A DNA stretch of 64,000 nt. Origin: Xylophilus rhododendri (GTDB lineage: Bacteria; Pseudomonadota; Gammaproteobacteria; Burkholderiales; Burkholderiaceae_C). Below the pieces are notes generated by a model. It had not been told where the DNA came from and did not search any database. It saw only the letters and a program-made list of their open reading frames with translations. Positions within the stretch are counted from its first letter, which is position 1. Every line of letters begins with the position of its first letter. The position numbers and the translations under genes were made by a program. The stretch is from positions 248,001 through 312,000 of the forward strand of contig NZ_CP047650.1 in assembly GCF_009906855.1 (NCBI RefSeq), in the 5' to 3' direction. This document shows positions 50,357 to 59,769 of the stretch, piece after piece.

Positions 50357-51171
50357 GGCTCTGGCGGCAAACGCTCGATCTGCTGCGCAGGTCGCCGCGT
50401 CCCATCCCCGACCGGCTCTGGGCCCATACCCTGCGCCGCTGGCCCTTCCTGGCCGAAGGCCGCTCTGCCGCCGAGATTGCCCACCTGCGTGAGCTCGCCG
50501 GCCACTTCCTGCGGCAAAAGCAGTTCCACGGCGCCCACGGCCTGGTGGTAAGCGACGAGATGGCCTGCGCCATCGCCGCCCAGGCCTGCCTGCCCTTGCT
50601 GCATTTCGGCCCCGCCCGCAAGGCCCTGCGCTGGTACGGCGACTTCGTGATGATCGTGGTCCAGCCCGGCGAAGCCGTGGCCCAGCGCGAGGTCACCGAC
50701 GAGGCCGGCGTGGTGCACCGCTACCGCGAGGTGCTGGCCGGCGAGGCCATGGAGCGCGGCCCGGTGATGCTGAGCTGGGCCGACATCGAGGCCTCCTCGG
50801 CCCTGGGCGAGCGCGGCTACAGCGTGGTCATCCACGAGTTCGTGCACAAGATCGACATGCACGACGGCCAGGCCGACGGCCTGCCGCCGCTGCCGCCGGG
50901 TTTCCTGGGCAGCCGCGGCGTCCGGCAGGCACGCGCCGCCTGGCTCGCGGTGCTGGAGCCGGTCTACGAGGACTTCCGCGAAAAGGTCATCCGCCACGAG
51001 CGCTTCGGCGCCGCCGAACCCTGGCTCGACCCCTACGGCGCGCAATCGCTCACCGAATTCCTGCCCGTGGCCTGCGAGGCCTACTTCACCCGCCGCGCCC
51101 GTTTCGGCGCCGAAGTCCCGGCGCTGCTGGCGCTGTTCGACCGCTTCTTCCAGCGACCGTCCATCATGTGA
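50353..51171 (+). CDS. mtfA: MtfA-like zinc metallopeptidase
   Basis: A 272-residue M90-family protein. The zinc motif HEFVHKID (HExxH) is near residue 160 and the third ligand is probably in LTEFLPVACEAYF. The N-terminal half (RELAGHFLRQKQFHGAHGLVV) matches MtfA, which in E. coli binds the Mlc repressor and has aminopeptidase activity. It overlaps lpxH by four bases. The Mlc link may not hold in this lineage. Confidence 0.88.
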   Translation: MRLWRQTLDLLRRSPRPIPDRLWAHTLRRWPFLAEGRSAAEIAHLRELAGHFLRQKQFHGAHGLVVSDEMACAIAAQACLPLLHFGPARKALRWYGDFVMIVVQPGEAVAQREVTDEAGVVHRYREVLAGEAMERGPVMLSWADIEASSALGERGYSVVIHEFVHKIDMHDGQADGLPPLPPGFLGSRGVRQARAAWLAVLEPVYEDFREKVIRHERFGAAEPWLDPYGAQSLTEFLPVACEAYFTRRARFGAEVPALLALFDRFFQRPSIM

Positions 51172-51327
51172 ACTCGGATTGAACCTGGGGTATGGCCTGT
51201 ACCGCCACGCGGTGCCCGCCGCATAGAATCCGCGAGACTCTGCCCGGCGCAGACACGGCGCCACGAGTCCCGCGGGGCGCCCACCCGCGCCCGGCCTTCC
51301 ACCCCCGATGACACGAGACCCGCTTCG

Positions 51328-53031
51328 ATGACCCCAGAAGAGATCCTGAGCACCTACGGCCCGCGCGAGGCCATGGAATACGACGTCGTCGTGGTGGGCG
51401 CAGGCCCCGCAGGCCTGTCCGCCGCGATCCGCCTCAAGCAGCGCGCGGCCGAGGCCGGCAGCGAAGTCTCGGTGGTGGTGCTGGAAAAAGGCTCCGAGCC
51501 CGGCGCCCATATCCTTTCCGGCGCGATCATGGACCCGATCGCCCTCAAGGAACTCTTCCCCGACTGGAAGGAACGCGGCGCGCCGCTGAACCAGCCGGTC
51601 ACCGAGGACGCCTTCCTCTTCCTGGGCGAGAAAAGCGCCGTGCGCACGCCCAACTGGCTGCTGCCGGCCTGCTTCCACAACGAGGGCAACTACATCGTCA
51701 GCCTGGGCAACGTCACCCGCTGGCTGGCCCAGCAGGCCGAGGAGCTGGGCGTGGAGATCTTCCCCGGCTTCGCCGCCGCCGAGGTGCTCTACAACGAGGA
51801 CGGCTCGGTCAAGGGCGTGGCCACCGGCAACATGGGCATCGGCAAGGACGGCGAGCCCGGCGCGGACTTCCAGCTCGGCATGGAGCTGCACGGCAAGTAC
51901 ACCGTGTTCGCCGAAGGCGCGCGCGGCCACCTGGGCCGCCAGCTGATCGACAAGTTCGCGCTCGCCAAGGACAGCGATCCGCAGAGCTACGGCATCGGCA
52001 TCAAGGAACTCTGGGAGATCGATCCCAAGCGCCACCAGCCCGGCTTCGCGCTGCACAGCGCCGGCTGGCCACTGGATGCGGACACCTACGGCGGATCGTT
52101 CCTCTATCACGCGGAGGACAACAAGGTCATCGTCGGCTTCGTGGTGGGCCTGGACTACCAGAACCCCTACCTCAGCCCCTTCGAGGAATTCCAGAAGTTC
52201 AAGACCCATCCCAACATCCGCTACTACTTCGACGGCGACGAGGAAAAGGGCATCAAGCCGGCCAAACGCATCAGCTACGGCGCGCGCGCGATCACGGCCG
52301 GCGGGCTGCTGGCCCTGCCCAAGACGGTGTTCCCGGGCGGGGCGCTGATCGGCTGCGAAGCCGGTTATCTCAATGCCAGCCGCATCAAGGGCAGCCATGC
52401 GGCGATCAAGACCGGCATGCTGGCGGCCGATGCGGCTTTCGATGCCCTGGCCGCGGGTCGGCAGCACGACGAGCTGAGCGCCTACCCCGAGGCGTTCAAG
52501 AACAGCTGGCTGTGGACCGAGCTGAACAAGGCGCGTAACTTCAAGCAGTGGTTCAAGAAGGGGCGCACGCTGGCCACGATCATGACCGGCATCGAACAGA
52601 AGCTGCTGGGGGGCAATATTCCCTGGACCCTTCACCGTGCCGAGCCGGACCACAAGCGGCTGAAGCCGGCTGCTTCCTGCAAGCCGATCGCCTATGCCAA
52701 GCCGGATGGCAAGCTCACCTTCGACCGGCTTTCCAGCGTCTTTGTGAGCAATACCAACCATTCGGAGGATCAGCCTGCGCATCTGACGCTGAAGGATCCT
52801 ACGGTGCCGGTGCGGATCAATCTGCCGGAGTTCGCGGGGCCTGAGCAGCGGTATTGCCCTGCGGGGGTCTACGAGTTCGTTGCCGACGAGGCCAATGCTG
52901 GCAAGGAGCGGCTGCAGATCAATGCGCAGAATTGCGTGCATTGCAAGACTTGCGATATCAAGGATCCTACGCAGAATATCGTCTGGGTTACGCCTGAAGG
53001 GGGCGGCGGGCCGAATTATTCGGGAATGTAG
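51328..53031 (+). CDS. Electron-transfer flavoprotein-ubiquinone oxidoreductase
   Basis: A 567-residue ETF-QO that passes electrons from ETF to ubiquinone during fatty-acid and amino-acid oxidation. The N-terminal FAD site is VVVGAGPAGLSAAIRLKQRA. GGLLALPKTVFPGGALIGCEAGYLNASRIKG is typical of the family. The C-terminal 4Fe-4S cluster ligands are in CPAGVYEFV and NCVHCKTCDIKDP, ending GGGGPNYSGM. It is a monotopic inner-membrane enzyme. Full length and monocistronic by position. Confidence 0.95.
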   Translation: MTPEEILSTYGPREAMEYDVVVVGAGPAGLSAAIRLKQRAAEAGSEVSVVVLEKGSEPGAHILSGAIMDPIALKELFPDWKERGAPLNQPVTEDAFLFLGEKSAVRTPNWLLPACFHNEGNYIVSLGNVTRWLAQQAEELGVEIFPGFAAAEVLYNEDGSVKGVATGNMGIGKDGEPGADFQLGMELHGKYTVFAEGARGHLGRQLIDKFALAKDSDPQSYGIGIKELWEIDPKRHQPGFALHSAGWPLDADTYGGSFLYHAEDNKVIVGFVVGLDYQNPYLSPFEEFQKFKTHPNIRYYFDGDEEKGIKPAKRISYGARAITAGGLLALPKTVFPGGALIGCEAGYLNASRIKGSHAAIKTGMLAADAAFDALAAGRQHDELSAYPEAFKNSWLWTELNKARNFKQWFKKGRTLATIMTGIEQKLLGGNIPWTLHRAEPDHKRLKPAASCKPIAYAKPDGKLTFDRLSSVFVSNTNHSEDQPAHLTLKDPTVPVRINLPEFAGPEQRYCPAGVYEFVADEANAGKERLQINAQNCVHCKTCDIKDPTQNIVWVTPEGGGGPNYSGM

Positions 53032-53072
53032 GATTCCGGTTTCTCGGCTTTACTTCTTCTACTCCTGACGGA

Positions 53073-53200
53073 GGGTGGAGCTGGGGCTTCGCGCCCCAGA
53101 CCGCGGTAACTTTCTTTCCATTGAAAGAAAGTCACCAAAGAAAAATTTAATGCGGGAGCGGGAGATATTTTTCGGGCCGTCGCTGCGCTCGGCCTGGGGC
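53073..53200 (+). repeat. Left arm of a 128-bp inverted repeat
   Basis: It is nearly identical, in reverse complement, to 53439-53566, with only a few mismatches. The unit contains a smaller internal hairpin (CTTTCTTTCCATTGAAAGAAAG). Similar units adjoining genes are common in Comamonadaceae chromosomes, but no transposase is present. Confidence 0.8.
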
Positions 53201-53438
53201 AGAGCCTGATCGAACTGGCGGAGAACTGGACGATTTGGCCTGCTCGCTATCCAGTCGTCGGACCGCTGCCCTGCAGCGGAACAGCCAATACCGCAATACC
53301 AAATACCCCTGATATTTGAGCGTGGCGATTGATCGAGAGCCGGCAGTCCGCTGCTAATTCCGGCTGGACTGGGAGCGTGGCGCCTATATCAAGCAGGGCC
53401 AGATCGTCGCCTGGCAGAGCCTCCCAAAATCGATTTCC
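53201..53438. other. Spacer between the inverted repeat arms
   Basis: A 238-base stretch without a credible gene. Short frames have no domains, ribosome sites or coding bias. Together with the arms it fills the 644-base gap between the ETF-QO and TRAP receptor genes. Confidence 0.5.
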
Positions 53439-53566
53439 GCCCCAGGCCGAGCGCAGCAAAGGCCCGAAAAATATCTCCCGCTCCCGCATTGAATTTTTCT
53501 TTGGTGACTTTCTTTCAATGGAAAGAAAGTTACCGCGGTCTGGGGCGCGAAGCCCCAGCTCCACCC
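53439..53566 (-). repeat. Right arm of the 128-bp inverted repeat
   Basis: The inverted copy of 53073-53200. The pair could extrude as a large hairpin and terminate transcripts from both sides. It ends 110 bases before the TRAP receptor start. Confidence 0.8.
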
Positions 53567-53675
53567 TGAAAACAAGAGAAGAAGAAAAAACAAAGACGCT
53601 CCACAAAAACCCCAATGCAGACACCCCAGCCCCGTTTCCATAATGCCCCACAGGCAAAACAAGGAGACAAAGCCC

Positions 53676-54668
53676 ATGCCCATGACGAAGCGCGCCCGAA
53701 AAGCCCTCTTGCCCGCCGCCACCCTGGCAATCCTGGCCACCCTCCTGCCGGCAGCCCAAGCCCAGACCGTGCTGAAAATCGGCTACGCCACCGCCAAGGA
53801 CTCCCACTACGGCGTGGGCTCCACCGTCTTCTGCGACGAGGTCGAACGCGGCACCCAGGGCCGCTACAAGTGCCAGCAGTTCCCCAACTCGGCACTGGGC
53901 GGTGAGCGCGAACAGATCGAGGCGCTGCAGCTCGGCACGCAGGACCTGCTCAACACCTCCACCGGCCCGGTCGGCAATTTCGTGCCCGAGATGCGCATCG
54001 TCGACCTGCCCTTCCTCTTCCGCGACTACGCCCACGCCCGCAAGGTGCTCGACGGCGAGATCGGCCAGAACATGCTGGCCCAGTTCCCCAAACACGGCCT
54101 GGTGGCCCTGGCCTGGACCGAGAACGGCTTCCGCCAGATGACCAACAGCAAGCGCGACATCGTCAAGCCCAGCGACGCCGCCGGCCTGAAGATGCGCACC
54201 ATGGAGAACAAGGTGCACATGGACGGCTACCGCACCTTCGGCATCCTGCCCACGCCCATGGCCTTCCCGGAACTCTTCGGCGCGCTGCAGCAGGGCACGG
54301 TCGATGGCGAGGAGAACCCGATCCCCGTCATCCTCTCGGCCAAGTTCGCCCAGGTGCAGAAACACCTGTCCATGACCAACCATGTCTACTCGCCCGCGCT
54401 GCTGCTGATCTCGCCGCGCACCTGGGACCGGGTCTCGGTGGCAGACAAGAAGGTCTTCCTCGAAGCCGCCAAGAAAGGCGCCGCCGCCCAGCGCAAGAAG
54501 GTCAACGACGACGAGGACCAGGGCCTGGCCCAGCTGGAGAAGGCCGGCATGACGGTCACCCGCAACGTCGACTCGGCCGCCTTCCGCGAAGCCATCAAGC
54601 CGGCCTATGTGGGCTATGCCAAGGAGTTCGGCGCCGACAAGATCAAGCAGATCCAGGACGTTCAGTAA
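53676..54668 (+). CDS. TRAP transporter periplasmic receptor (DctP family)
   Basis: A 330-residue binding protein with signal peptide MPMTKRARKALLPAATLAIL, cleaved after AQAQ. The mature protein shows family features: LKIGYATAKDSHYGVGS, ERGTQGRYKCQQFPNSALGGEREQIEALQLG, VDLPFLFRDYAHARKVLDG, GLKMRTMENKVHMDGYRTFG (Arg carboxylate clamp) and GTVDGEENPIPV. It binds a carboxylate and delivers it to the DctQM permease next door. An AAGGAG site supports the ATG at 53676. Confidence 0.93.
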   Translation: MPMTKRARKALLPAATLAILATLLPAAQAQTVLKIGYATAKDSHYGVGSTVFCDEVERGTQGRYKCQQFPNSALGGEREQIEALQLGTQDLLNTSTGPVGNFVPEMRIVDLPFLFRDYAHARKVLDGEIGQNMLAQFPKHGLVALAWTENGFRQMTNSKRDIVKPSDAAGLKMRTMENKVHMDGYRTFGILPTPMAFPELFGALQQGTVDGEENPIPVILSAKFAQVQKHLSMTNHVYSPALLLISPRTWDRVSVADKKVFLEAAKKGAAAQRKKVNDDEDQGLAQLEKAGMTVTRNVDSAAFREAIKPAYVGYAKEFGADKIKQIQDVQ

Positions 54669-54673
54669 TCCAC

Positions 54674-55186
54674 GTGCGGACCTTCGAACGTTGCTTCCTC
54701 GGCGCCAACCGCTGGGCGCTCATCCTGCTGCTGGCCGCGATGTCGGTCATCATTTTCGTGAACGTGGCCCTGCGCTACCTCACCAACCAGTCGATCGAAT
54801 GGGCCGAGGAAGTCTCGCGCCACATGATGATCTGGCTGACCTTCCTGGGCGCCGGCCCGGTGCTGCGCTACGGCGGCCATATCGCCGTGGAGAACCTGCA
54901 GGACGCCCTGCCCCGCGCGGGCGGCATCGCCCTGCGGGTGCTGGTGGCGGCGCTGATGTTCGGCTTCTTCGGCTTCATGGCCTGGTACGGCTGGCTCTAC
55001 ATGCAGCGCACCATGTTCCAGCTGACCGCCGTGACGCAGATTCCGTTCGCCTACATCTACAGCGCCATGGCGATCGGCGGCGTGCTGCTGGTCGTGCATT
55101 TCCTGCTGATCGTGCGCGGCTACGTCATGGAGCGGCAGTTCCCGTCGGACGCGCACTTCGACGCCACCGCCAGCGCATCGCTGTGA
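54674..55186 (+). CDS. TRAP transporter small membrane subunit (DctQ family)
   Basis: A 170-residue protein starting at GTG five bases after the receptor stop. Four hydrophobic helices and the DctQ signature NQSIEWAEEVSRHMMIWLTFLGAG are present. It is the small membrane partner of the DctM subunit and completes the importer. Confidence 0.92.
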   Translation: MRTFERCFLGANRWALILLLAAMSVIIFVNVALRYLTNQSIEWAEEVSRHMMIWLTFLGAGPVLRYGGHIAVENLQDALPRAGGIALRVLVAALMFGFFGFMAWYGWLYMQRTMFQLTAVTQIPFAYIYSAMAIGGVLLVVHFLLIVRGYVMERQFPSDAHFDATASASL

Positions 55187-55202
55187 AAGGGACTCGTACA
55201 CC

Positions 55203-56498
55203 ATGAGCCCCAGTCTCGTCCTGATCGTCTCGGCCTGCCTGTTCCTGGCCATCGGCGTGCCGGTGGCCTTCGCGCTCGGCATGGCCACCGTGGCCACGCT
55301 GCTGCTGGCCACCACCTTTCCATTGATGGTCCTCCTGAAGGAGACATTCACAGGGATCGACAGTTTTCCCTTGATGGCCGTGCCCTTCTTCATCCTCGCG
55401 GCCGAGCTGATGAGCGGCGGCTCGCTGACCGAGGTGCTGCTGCGCTTCGCCGGCCAGTTCGTCGGCCACAAGCGCGGCGGGCTGGGCTATACCAATGTGG
55501 TGGCGCTGACCTTCTTCTCGGGCATCTCCGGATCGGCGCTGGCCGATGCGGCGGGGCCGGGCTCGATGCTGATCCGCATGATGGACAAGGCCGGCTACGA
55601 CCGGGCCTATGCCGCGGCGCTGACGGCATCGACGGCCATCGTGGGGCCGATCATCCCGCCGTCGATCATCATGATCATCTACGCGCTGCAGGACGACTCC
55701 GTCTCGGTCGGCGCGCTGTTCGCGGCCGGCATCATCCCCGGGCTGCTGATCGCCGCGGCGATGTGCGTGGTGAATTTCCATGTTTCCAAGCAGCGCAACT
55801 ACAAGGGCGAAGGCCGGCTGCCGCCGCTGCGCGAGATCCTGTTGACGACCTGGAAGGCCATACCCGCCATCCTGCTGCCGGTGGTGATCCTGGGCGGCAT
55901 GCGCGCGGGCTGGTTCACGCCGACCGAGGCTTCGGTGGTGGCGGTGTTCTACGCCCTGCTCTGCGGCAAGTACGTCTACCGCACCCTGGCCTGGCGGGCG
56001 GTGCCGGACATCCTGGCGCGCTCGGCCCTGCTGTCGGCCTCGGTGCTGATCATCATCGGCCTGTCGGCATCGTTCGCCTGGCTGCTGACCATCGAGGGCG
56101 TGCCGCAGCAGATGGCCGACTGGCTCATCGGCATGAACCTCACGCCCTGGATGTTCCTGATCGCGGTGAACATCTTCCTGCTGCTCTTCGGCATCTTCAT
56201 CGAGCCGCTGCCGGGCGTGATGGTGCTGGCGCCCATCCTGGCGCCGGTGGCGCTGAAGCTGGGGGTGGACCCGGTGCACTTCGCGATGATCGTGATCGTC
56301 AACCTCACGCTGGGCATGATCACGCCGCCGGTGGGCGGGCTGCTGTTCGTCACCTGCAATGTCTCCAAGGTGCCGATGGGCAAGCTGGTGCGCGAGCTGG
56401 TGCCCTTCCTCTGGGCGCACGGCGCGGTGCTGATGGTGCTGACCTTCGTGCCGGCGCTCAGCACCTGGCTGCCGCGGCTGTGGGGGTTCAGCCGCTGA
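55203..56498 (+). CDS. TRAP transporter large membrane subunit (DctM family)
   Basis: A 431-residue polytopic protein with about 12 membrane helices. Family motifs are FPLMAVPFFILAAELMSGG, FFSGISGSALADAAGPGSML, IVGPIIPPSIIMIIYA and LGMITPPVGGLLFV. It uses the sodium gradient to import the substrate offered by the receptor. The operon is complete (receptor, Q, M) and ends here against the convergent HAD gene. Confidence 0.94.
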   Translation: MSPSLVLIVSACLFLAIGVPVAFALGMATVATLLLATTFPLMVLLKETFTGIDSFPLMAVPFFILAAELMSGGSLTEVLLRFAGQFVGHKRGGLGYTNVVALTFFSGISGSALADAAGPGSMLIRMMDKAGYDRAYAAALTASTAIVGPIIPPSIIMIIYALQDDSVSVGALFAAGIIPGLLIAAAMCVVNFHVSKQRNYKGEGRLPPLREILLTTWKAIPAILLPVVILGGMRAGWFTPTEASVVAVFYALLCGKYVYRTLAWRAVPDILARSALLSASVLIIIGLSASFAWLLTIEGVPQQMADWLIGMNLTPWMFLIAVNIFLLLFGIFIEPLPGVMVLAPILAPVALKLGVDPVHFAMIVIVNLTLGMITPPVGGLLFVTCNVSKVPMGKLVRELVPFLWAHGAVLMVLTFVPALSTWLPRLWGFSR

Positions 56499-56519
56499 GC
56501 GGGCCAACCGCGCCCGGGT

Positions 56520-57113
56520 TCATGCCGCGGGCTGCTGCATGCTGACCCGCAGCACCCGCGCGCCGAAGGCCAGGCCGGCGCCCATGCCGATGTCCGAATC
56601 CTCGATCACCAGGCAGTCTCCGGCCGCCACGCCCAGGCGCTGTGCCGCCTGGACATAGGCCTCGGGATCGGGCTTGTGCCGCTGCACGTCGTCGCCGGTG
56701 ACCACCAGGTCGAACAGGGCCGCGATGTCCGGGCGCTGCGCCAGCACCGAGGCCACGTTCGCCGCCGACGCGGTCGTCACCAGGGCCGCGTGCACACCAT
56801 CGGCCCGGCTGCCCAGCAGCAGCACCAGGGCTTCGTTGAAACGCGCATGCACCAGCGTCTGGCGGTACAGCTCGGTCTTGCGCCTGGCGATGCCTGCCGG
56901 CTCGGCCTGCACGCCGGCGCGTTCGATCATGCCGGGCAGGAACTGGCGCCAGTTGCGGCCGAAGGCCTCGCGCTCGAAGGTGGCGCGGTCGATGTCGATG
57001 CCGGCGCCCTCCTGCAGGGCCTGGGCATAGGCGCGGAAGTTGGCCTCGGAGGTGTCGGCCAGGGTGCCGTCCAGGTCCACCAGATAGGCCTTGATCTTGC
57101 CGCCTTCAGTCAT
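56520..57113 (-). CDS. HAD-superfamily phosphatase/phosphomutase
   Basis: A 197-residue HAD hydrolase. Motif I is YLVDLDGTLADTS (nucleophile Asp13 and acid/base Asp15), motif II is ALVTTASA, motif III Lys lies in VQRHKPDPEAY and motif IV is VIEDSDIGMGAG. It has the cap domain of beta-phosphoglucomutase-like/CbbY enzymes. It is the last gene of the minus-strand cassette and overlaps the flippase-kinase gene by eight bases, so it probably acts on a phosphorylated intermediate of that pathway. Confidence 0.88.
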   Translation of the reverse strand: MTEGGKIKAYLVDLDGTLADTSEANFRAYAQALQEGAGIDIDRATFEREAFGRNWRQFLPGMIERAGVQAEPAGIARRKTELYRQTLVHARFNEALVLLLGSRADGVHAALVTTASAANVASVLAQRPDIAALFDLVVTGDDVQRHKPDPEAYVQAAQRLGVAAGDCLVIEDSDIGMGAGLAFGARVLRVSMQQPAA

Positions 57114-59019
57114 GCCAGCGCTCCCGGTATTCGTTGAGCAGCACACTGGCACAGGCGAAGAAGGCCAGGCCCTTGTGCCGGTTCTGGCGGATCTTGTAGG
57201 GCACCAGGCGCAGGTAGTGCACCAGTTCGTGGAAGTAGGCCTCGCGCAGTCCGCGTTCGCCGAAGCGTTCCAGCAGCAGGCCGTCGACGAACTGATGCAG
57301 CTGGGTATAGGCCTGCGAGCGGGTGAAGGCCATGCGGATGCTGGAGCCGTCCAGCGTGCAGTGGTAGTTGCGGTTCATGCCCTCGTAGCCCAGGTGCAGG
57401 GACTGCAGCATCTTGCCCCAGTCGATCAGCGGCGAATTGAAGACGTTGTCCGGGTTCGGATCGATGATGTACCAGCCCTGGGCCACCTGCGGCGCCACGA
57501 TGATGTTCTCGATCGTCAGGTCGCCATGCACGATGGTCGAGGCCTCCAGCTGGATCTGGCGCGAAAGCCAGTCGGCGTCCAGCAGCAGCTCCCAGTCCTT
57601 GAGGCTGCAGGCCTGGCCGTTGACCTGGTAGTCGTCCTCCGGCAGCACCGAGCGGGCGAATTCCAGGATCTTCGCGGTGTTCTGGATGGCCTTGTCCCGC
57701 AGGTATTTGGCGATGGTCTCGCGCGGCGTCTGCGCCAGCAGGTTGCGCTGATGCAGGCCGGACATGCGCTCCAGCACCTCGCCCAGGATCACCCGGCTGC
57801 TCTCCGTCGGATTCGAATGGATGAAGTCGAAGAAGTCGTTGGCCGGCACGACCAGCGGCATGTCGTAGTAATACGCATGCGGCCGGGCATGGCCGCCCAG
57901 CACCTGCACCAGCGGGAAGTCATCCACCCGGTGGCGCACCAGCCATTCCTGCTGTTGCTGCAGCTTGGCCCCCGCGTCGCCCGAGGCGAACTTGCGGATC
58001 AGCAACTGGCCCTGCACTTCGACCAAAGCGGTGATGGCATCGGAGCCGCCGCCGTAGAGCTTTTGCACCGTACCGTCGTCCAGCGCCTGCATGCCGAAAC
58101 GCGAGGCTGCCTTGTTGTTGCCGCTGAAGAGCGAGGCCAGGAAGTAGTCGTACTCGGCGTCGGCCTTGAAACGCTTGCGCGCGCCACCCGACACGGTGCG
58201 TTCGTTGTACAGGCCCAGGCGCCGGCGTTTCCACATCAGGTTCAGCACCACCGGCCACTGGCGCAGCAGGCCATAAGCGAGCACGCCGACGATGGGCAGG
58301 CCGGCGAAGGCGGCGAGTGCCGCCGTGTGCATCACCTGCCCCGAGGCAAGCTCCGCCATCGTGGGACGCAGGGGCGTGCCGAGCATGCTGGTGAAGATGC
58401 GGTCGAAAGGCGTGGCGTCGGCCTGCGAGAACAGGTAGTAGGACAGCAGGTAGAGCGCCCACATCAGCACGGTCGAGAACAGATAGCGCGCGCGCAGCAG
58501 CGCGCCGCCCACGACCAGTTCGCTGAGCGACCAGGAGAAATCCACCGCCTTGAAGCGCAGCCGGTCATTGAAGATCGATGCCAGCCGCCAGATGCGCTGC
58601 CGCGTGCGTTCCGAGCGCTGCACGGCCAGGCTGAACAGCAGCACGGCCAGGAAGGCCACAACCGCCATCACCGGCACCAGCGGAAGGCCTTGCGCCCGCC
58701 CCGTCAGCTGCAGCAGACCGGTGAGCACCGCCACCACCGCCAGGTCGCTCATCCGCTCGGCCACCACCGTGGCGGCCACATAGGCAAAACGCACCGAGGT
58801 CTTGCGGCTGGCATACCAGGCGCGCAGCAGCTCACCCAGGCGCCAGGGCACGACCGCATTGGCCACATAACCCAGGGCCAGACCCAGCAGCAGCGGGAAA
58901 CGGCGTTTGATCAGCTTGGGCGGAAAAAGAATGCCCCAGCGCGCCGCGCGCACCACATGGGCCAGGAAGAGAACCGCTGCGGCGCACAGCAGGTAGAGCA
59001 CGAAGGTCCCGTTCGACAC
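57106..59019 (-). CDS. Fusion of a flippase-like (LPG synthase TM) domain and an APH-like kinase domain
   Basis: A 637-residue two-part protein. Residues 1-~275 contain about seven hydrophobic helices with the UPF0104/lysylphosphatidylglycerol-synthase transmembrane pattern (ARWGILFPPKLIKRRFPLLL, VVPWRLGELLRAWYASRKT, VVAERMSDLAVV). Residues ~300-637 are cytoplasmic and look like an aminoglycoside/choline kinase fold: ATP-lobe DGTVQKLYGGGSDAITALVEV, catalytic STIVHGDLTIENIIV (HGD-x4-N) and metal-binding WYIIDPNPD. A membrane transporter-like domain fused to a small-molecule kinase is unusual. With the neighbours it could phosphorylate and handle a substituent destined for a glycan or lipid. 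Confidence 0.8.
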   Translation of the reverse strand: MSNGTFVLYLLCAAAVLFLAHVVRAARWGILFPPKLIKRRFPLLLGLALGYVANAVVPWRLGELLRAWYASRKTSVRFAYVAATVVAERMSDLAVVAVLTGLLQLTGRAQGLPLVPVMAVVAFLAVLLFSLAVQRSERTRQRIWRLASIFNDRLRFKAVDFSWSLSELVVGGALLRARYLFSTVLMWALYLLSYYLFSQADATPFDRIFTSMLGTPLRPTMAELASGQVMHTAALAAFAGLPIVGVLAYGLLRQWPVVLNLMWKRRRLGLYNERTVSGGARKRFKADAEYDYFLASLFSGNNKAASRFGMQALDDGTVQKLYGGGSDAITALVEVQGQLLIRKFASGDAGAKLQQQQEWLVRHRVDDFPLVQVLGGHARPHAYYYDMPLVVPANDFFDFIHSNPTESSRVILGEVLERMSGLHQRNLLAQTPRETIAKYLRDKAIQNTAKILEFARSVLPEDDYQVNGQACSLKDWELLLDADWLSRQIQLEASTIVHGDLTIENIIVAPQVAQGWYIIDPNPDNVFNSPLIDWGKMLQSLHLGYEGMNRNYHCTLDGSSIRMAFTRSQAYTQLHQFVDGLLLERFGERGLREAYFHELVHYLRLVPYKIRQNRHKGLAFFACASVLLNEYRERWHD

Positions 59020-59022
59020 GGA

Positions 59023-59769
59023 TCAGCCCCAGCCCAGCAGCGGCGCGAAGCGCTGCGCGTCCATCTGCTCCATCTCGTCGGGCGTGCCGAAGGAGCGGTG
59101 CAGGCCGGCCTTCACCATGGCGATGTTCTCGCCGCGCTCGATCATCAGGTTGAAGATGCCGCTCATGAACAGCTCCTGGTAGGGGCAGCTCTTCACGTAG
59201 TCGTCGTACAGCGCCTCGAAGCTGCGCGGCCGGCCGATGAAGTAGCAGCCGCCGATCGCGTTCGGGCTGATGACCTGCTTTTCCGCGGTCCGCGCCACCC
59301 GCTCGCCCGCTTCGTCGAGCTGGGCATAGGAGTAGGCCGGGTTGTCGGAGGAGAAGCACATCAGCGCGCCGCCCAGTTCGCCGCCGAGGCGGGAGACCAC
59401 GGCATCGAGCCCCTCGCATGCGAAGGCATGGTCGCAATCGTTGATGGCCACCGGACCGTCCTGCGAGATGGCGCGCAGGCCGACCATGGCGGTCTCCGCG
59501 GCACCGGCGGTGACTTCGGGGATGGCGACGATGCGTGCGTCCGGATAGAAGCCGAGCACGGTCTTGTCGATGCCGAAGGCATCGCAATGCTCCTGCAGCA
59601 CCACGAACACCATCTCGCGCAGCGGCGTCTGGCGCCGCAGGCTTTCGGTGGCCCACCAGAAGAAGGGTTTGCCGTGCAGCGGAATCAGGGGCTTGGGCAG
59701 ATCGAAGCCGAGCTTGGCGAAGCGCGAGCCGCGCCCGGCCATCGGCATCACCATGGCAAGTGGGGTCAT
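59023..59769 (-). CDS. Sugar-phosphate/small-molecule nucleotidyltransferase
   Basis: A 248-residue protein of the NTP_transferase family. The nucleotide-binding motif is MPMAGRGSRFAKLGFDLPKPLIPL (G-x-G-x-R plus PKP), with AINDCDHAFAC as the metal-binding D-x-D-type site and NAIGGCYFIGRP further on. It would make a CDP-, GDP- or UDP-activated intermediate. Its ATG overlaps the glycosyltransferase stop by one base (TGATG), and the flippase-kinase gene follows at three bases. Confidence 0.85.
   Translation of the reverse strand: MTPLAMVMPMAGRGSRFAKLGFDLPKPLIPLHGKPFFWWATESLRRQTPLREMVFVVLQEHCDAFGIDKTVLGFYPDARIVAIPEVTAGAAETAMVGLRAISQDGPVAINDCDHAFACEGLDAVVSRLGGELGGALMCFSSDNPAYSYAQLDEAGERVARTAEKQVISPNAIGGCYFIGRPRSFEALYDDYVKSCPYQELFMSGIFNLMIERGENIAMVKAGLHRSFGTPDEMEQMDAQRFAPLLGWG

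Noticed and set aside
50137..52941. A 934-codon minus-strand open frame over mtfA and ETF-QO
   Set aside because: Antisense shadow of two well-supported genes; composition is typical of the wrong strand.
53073..53566. Inverted repeats as ends of an insertion sequence
   Set aside because: The 238-base interior has no transposase or credible gene, so it is not an autonomous IS. It is reported only as a repeat.
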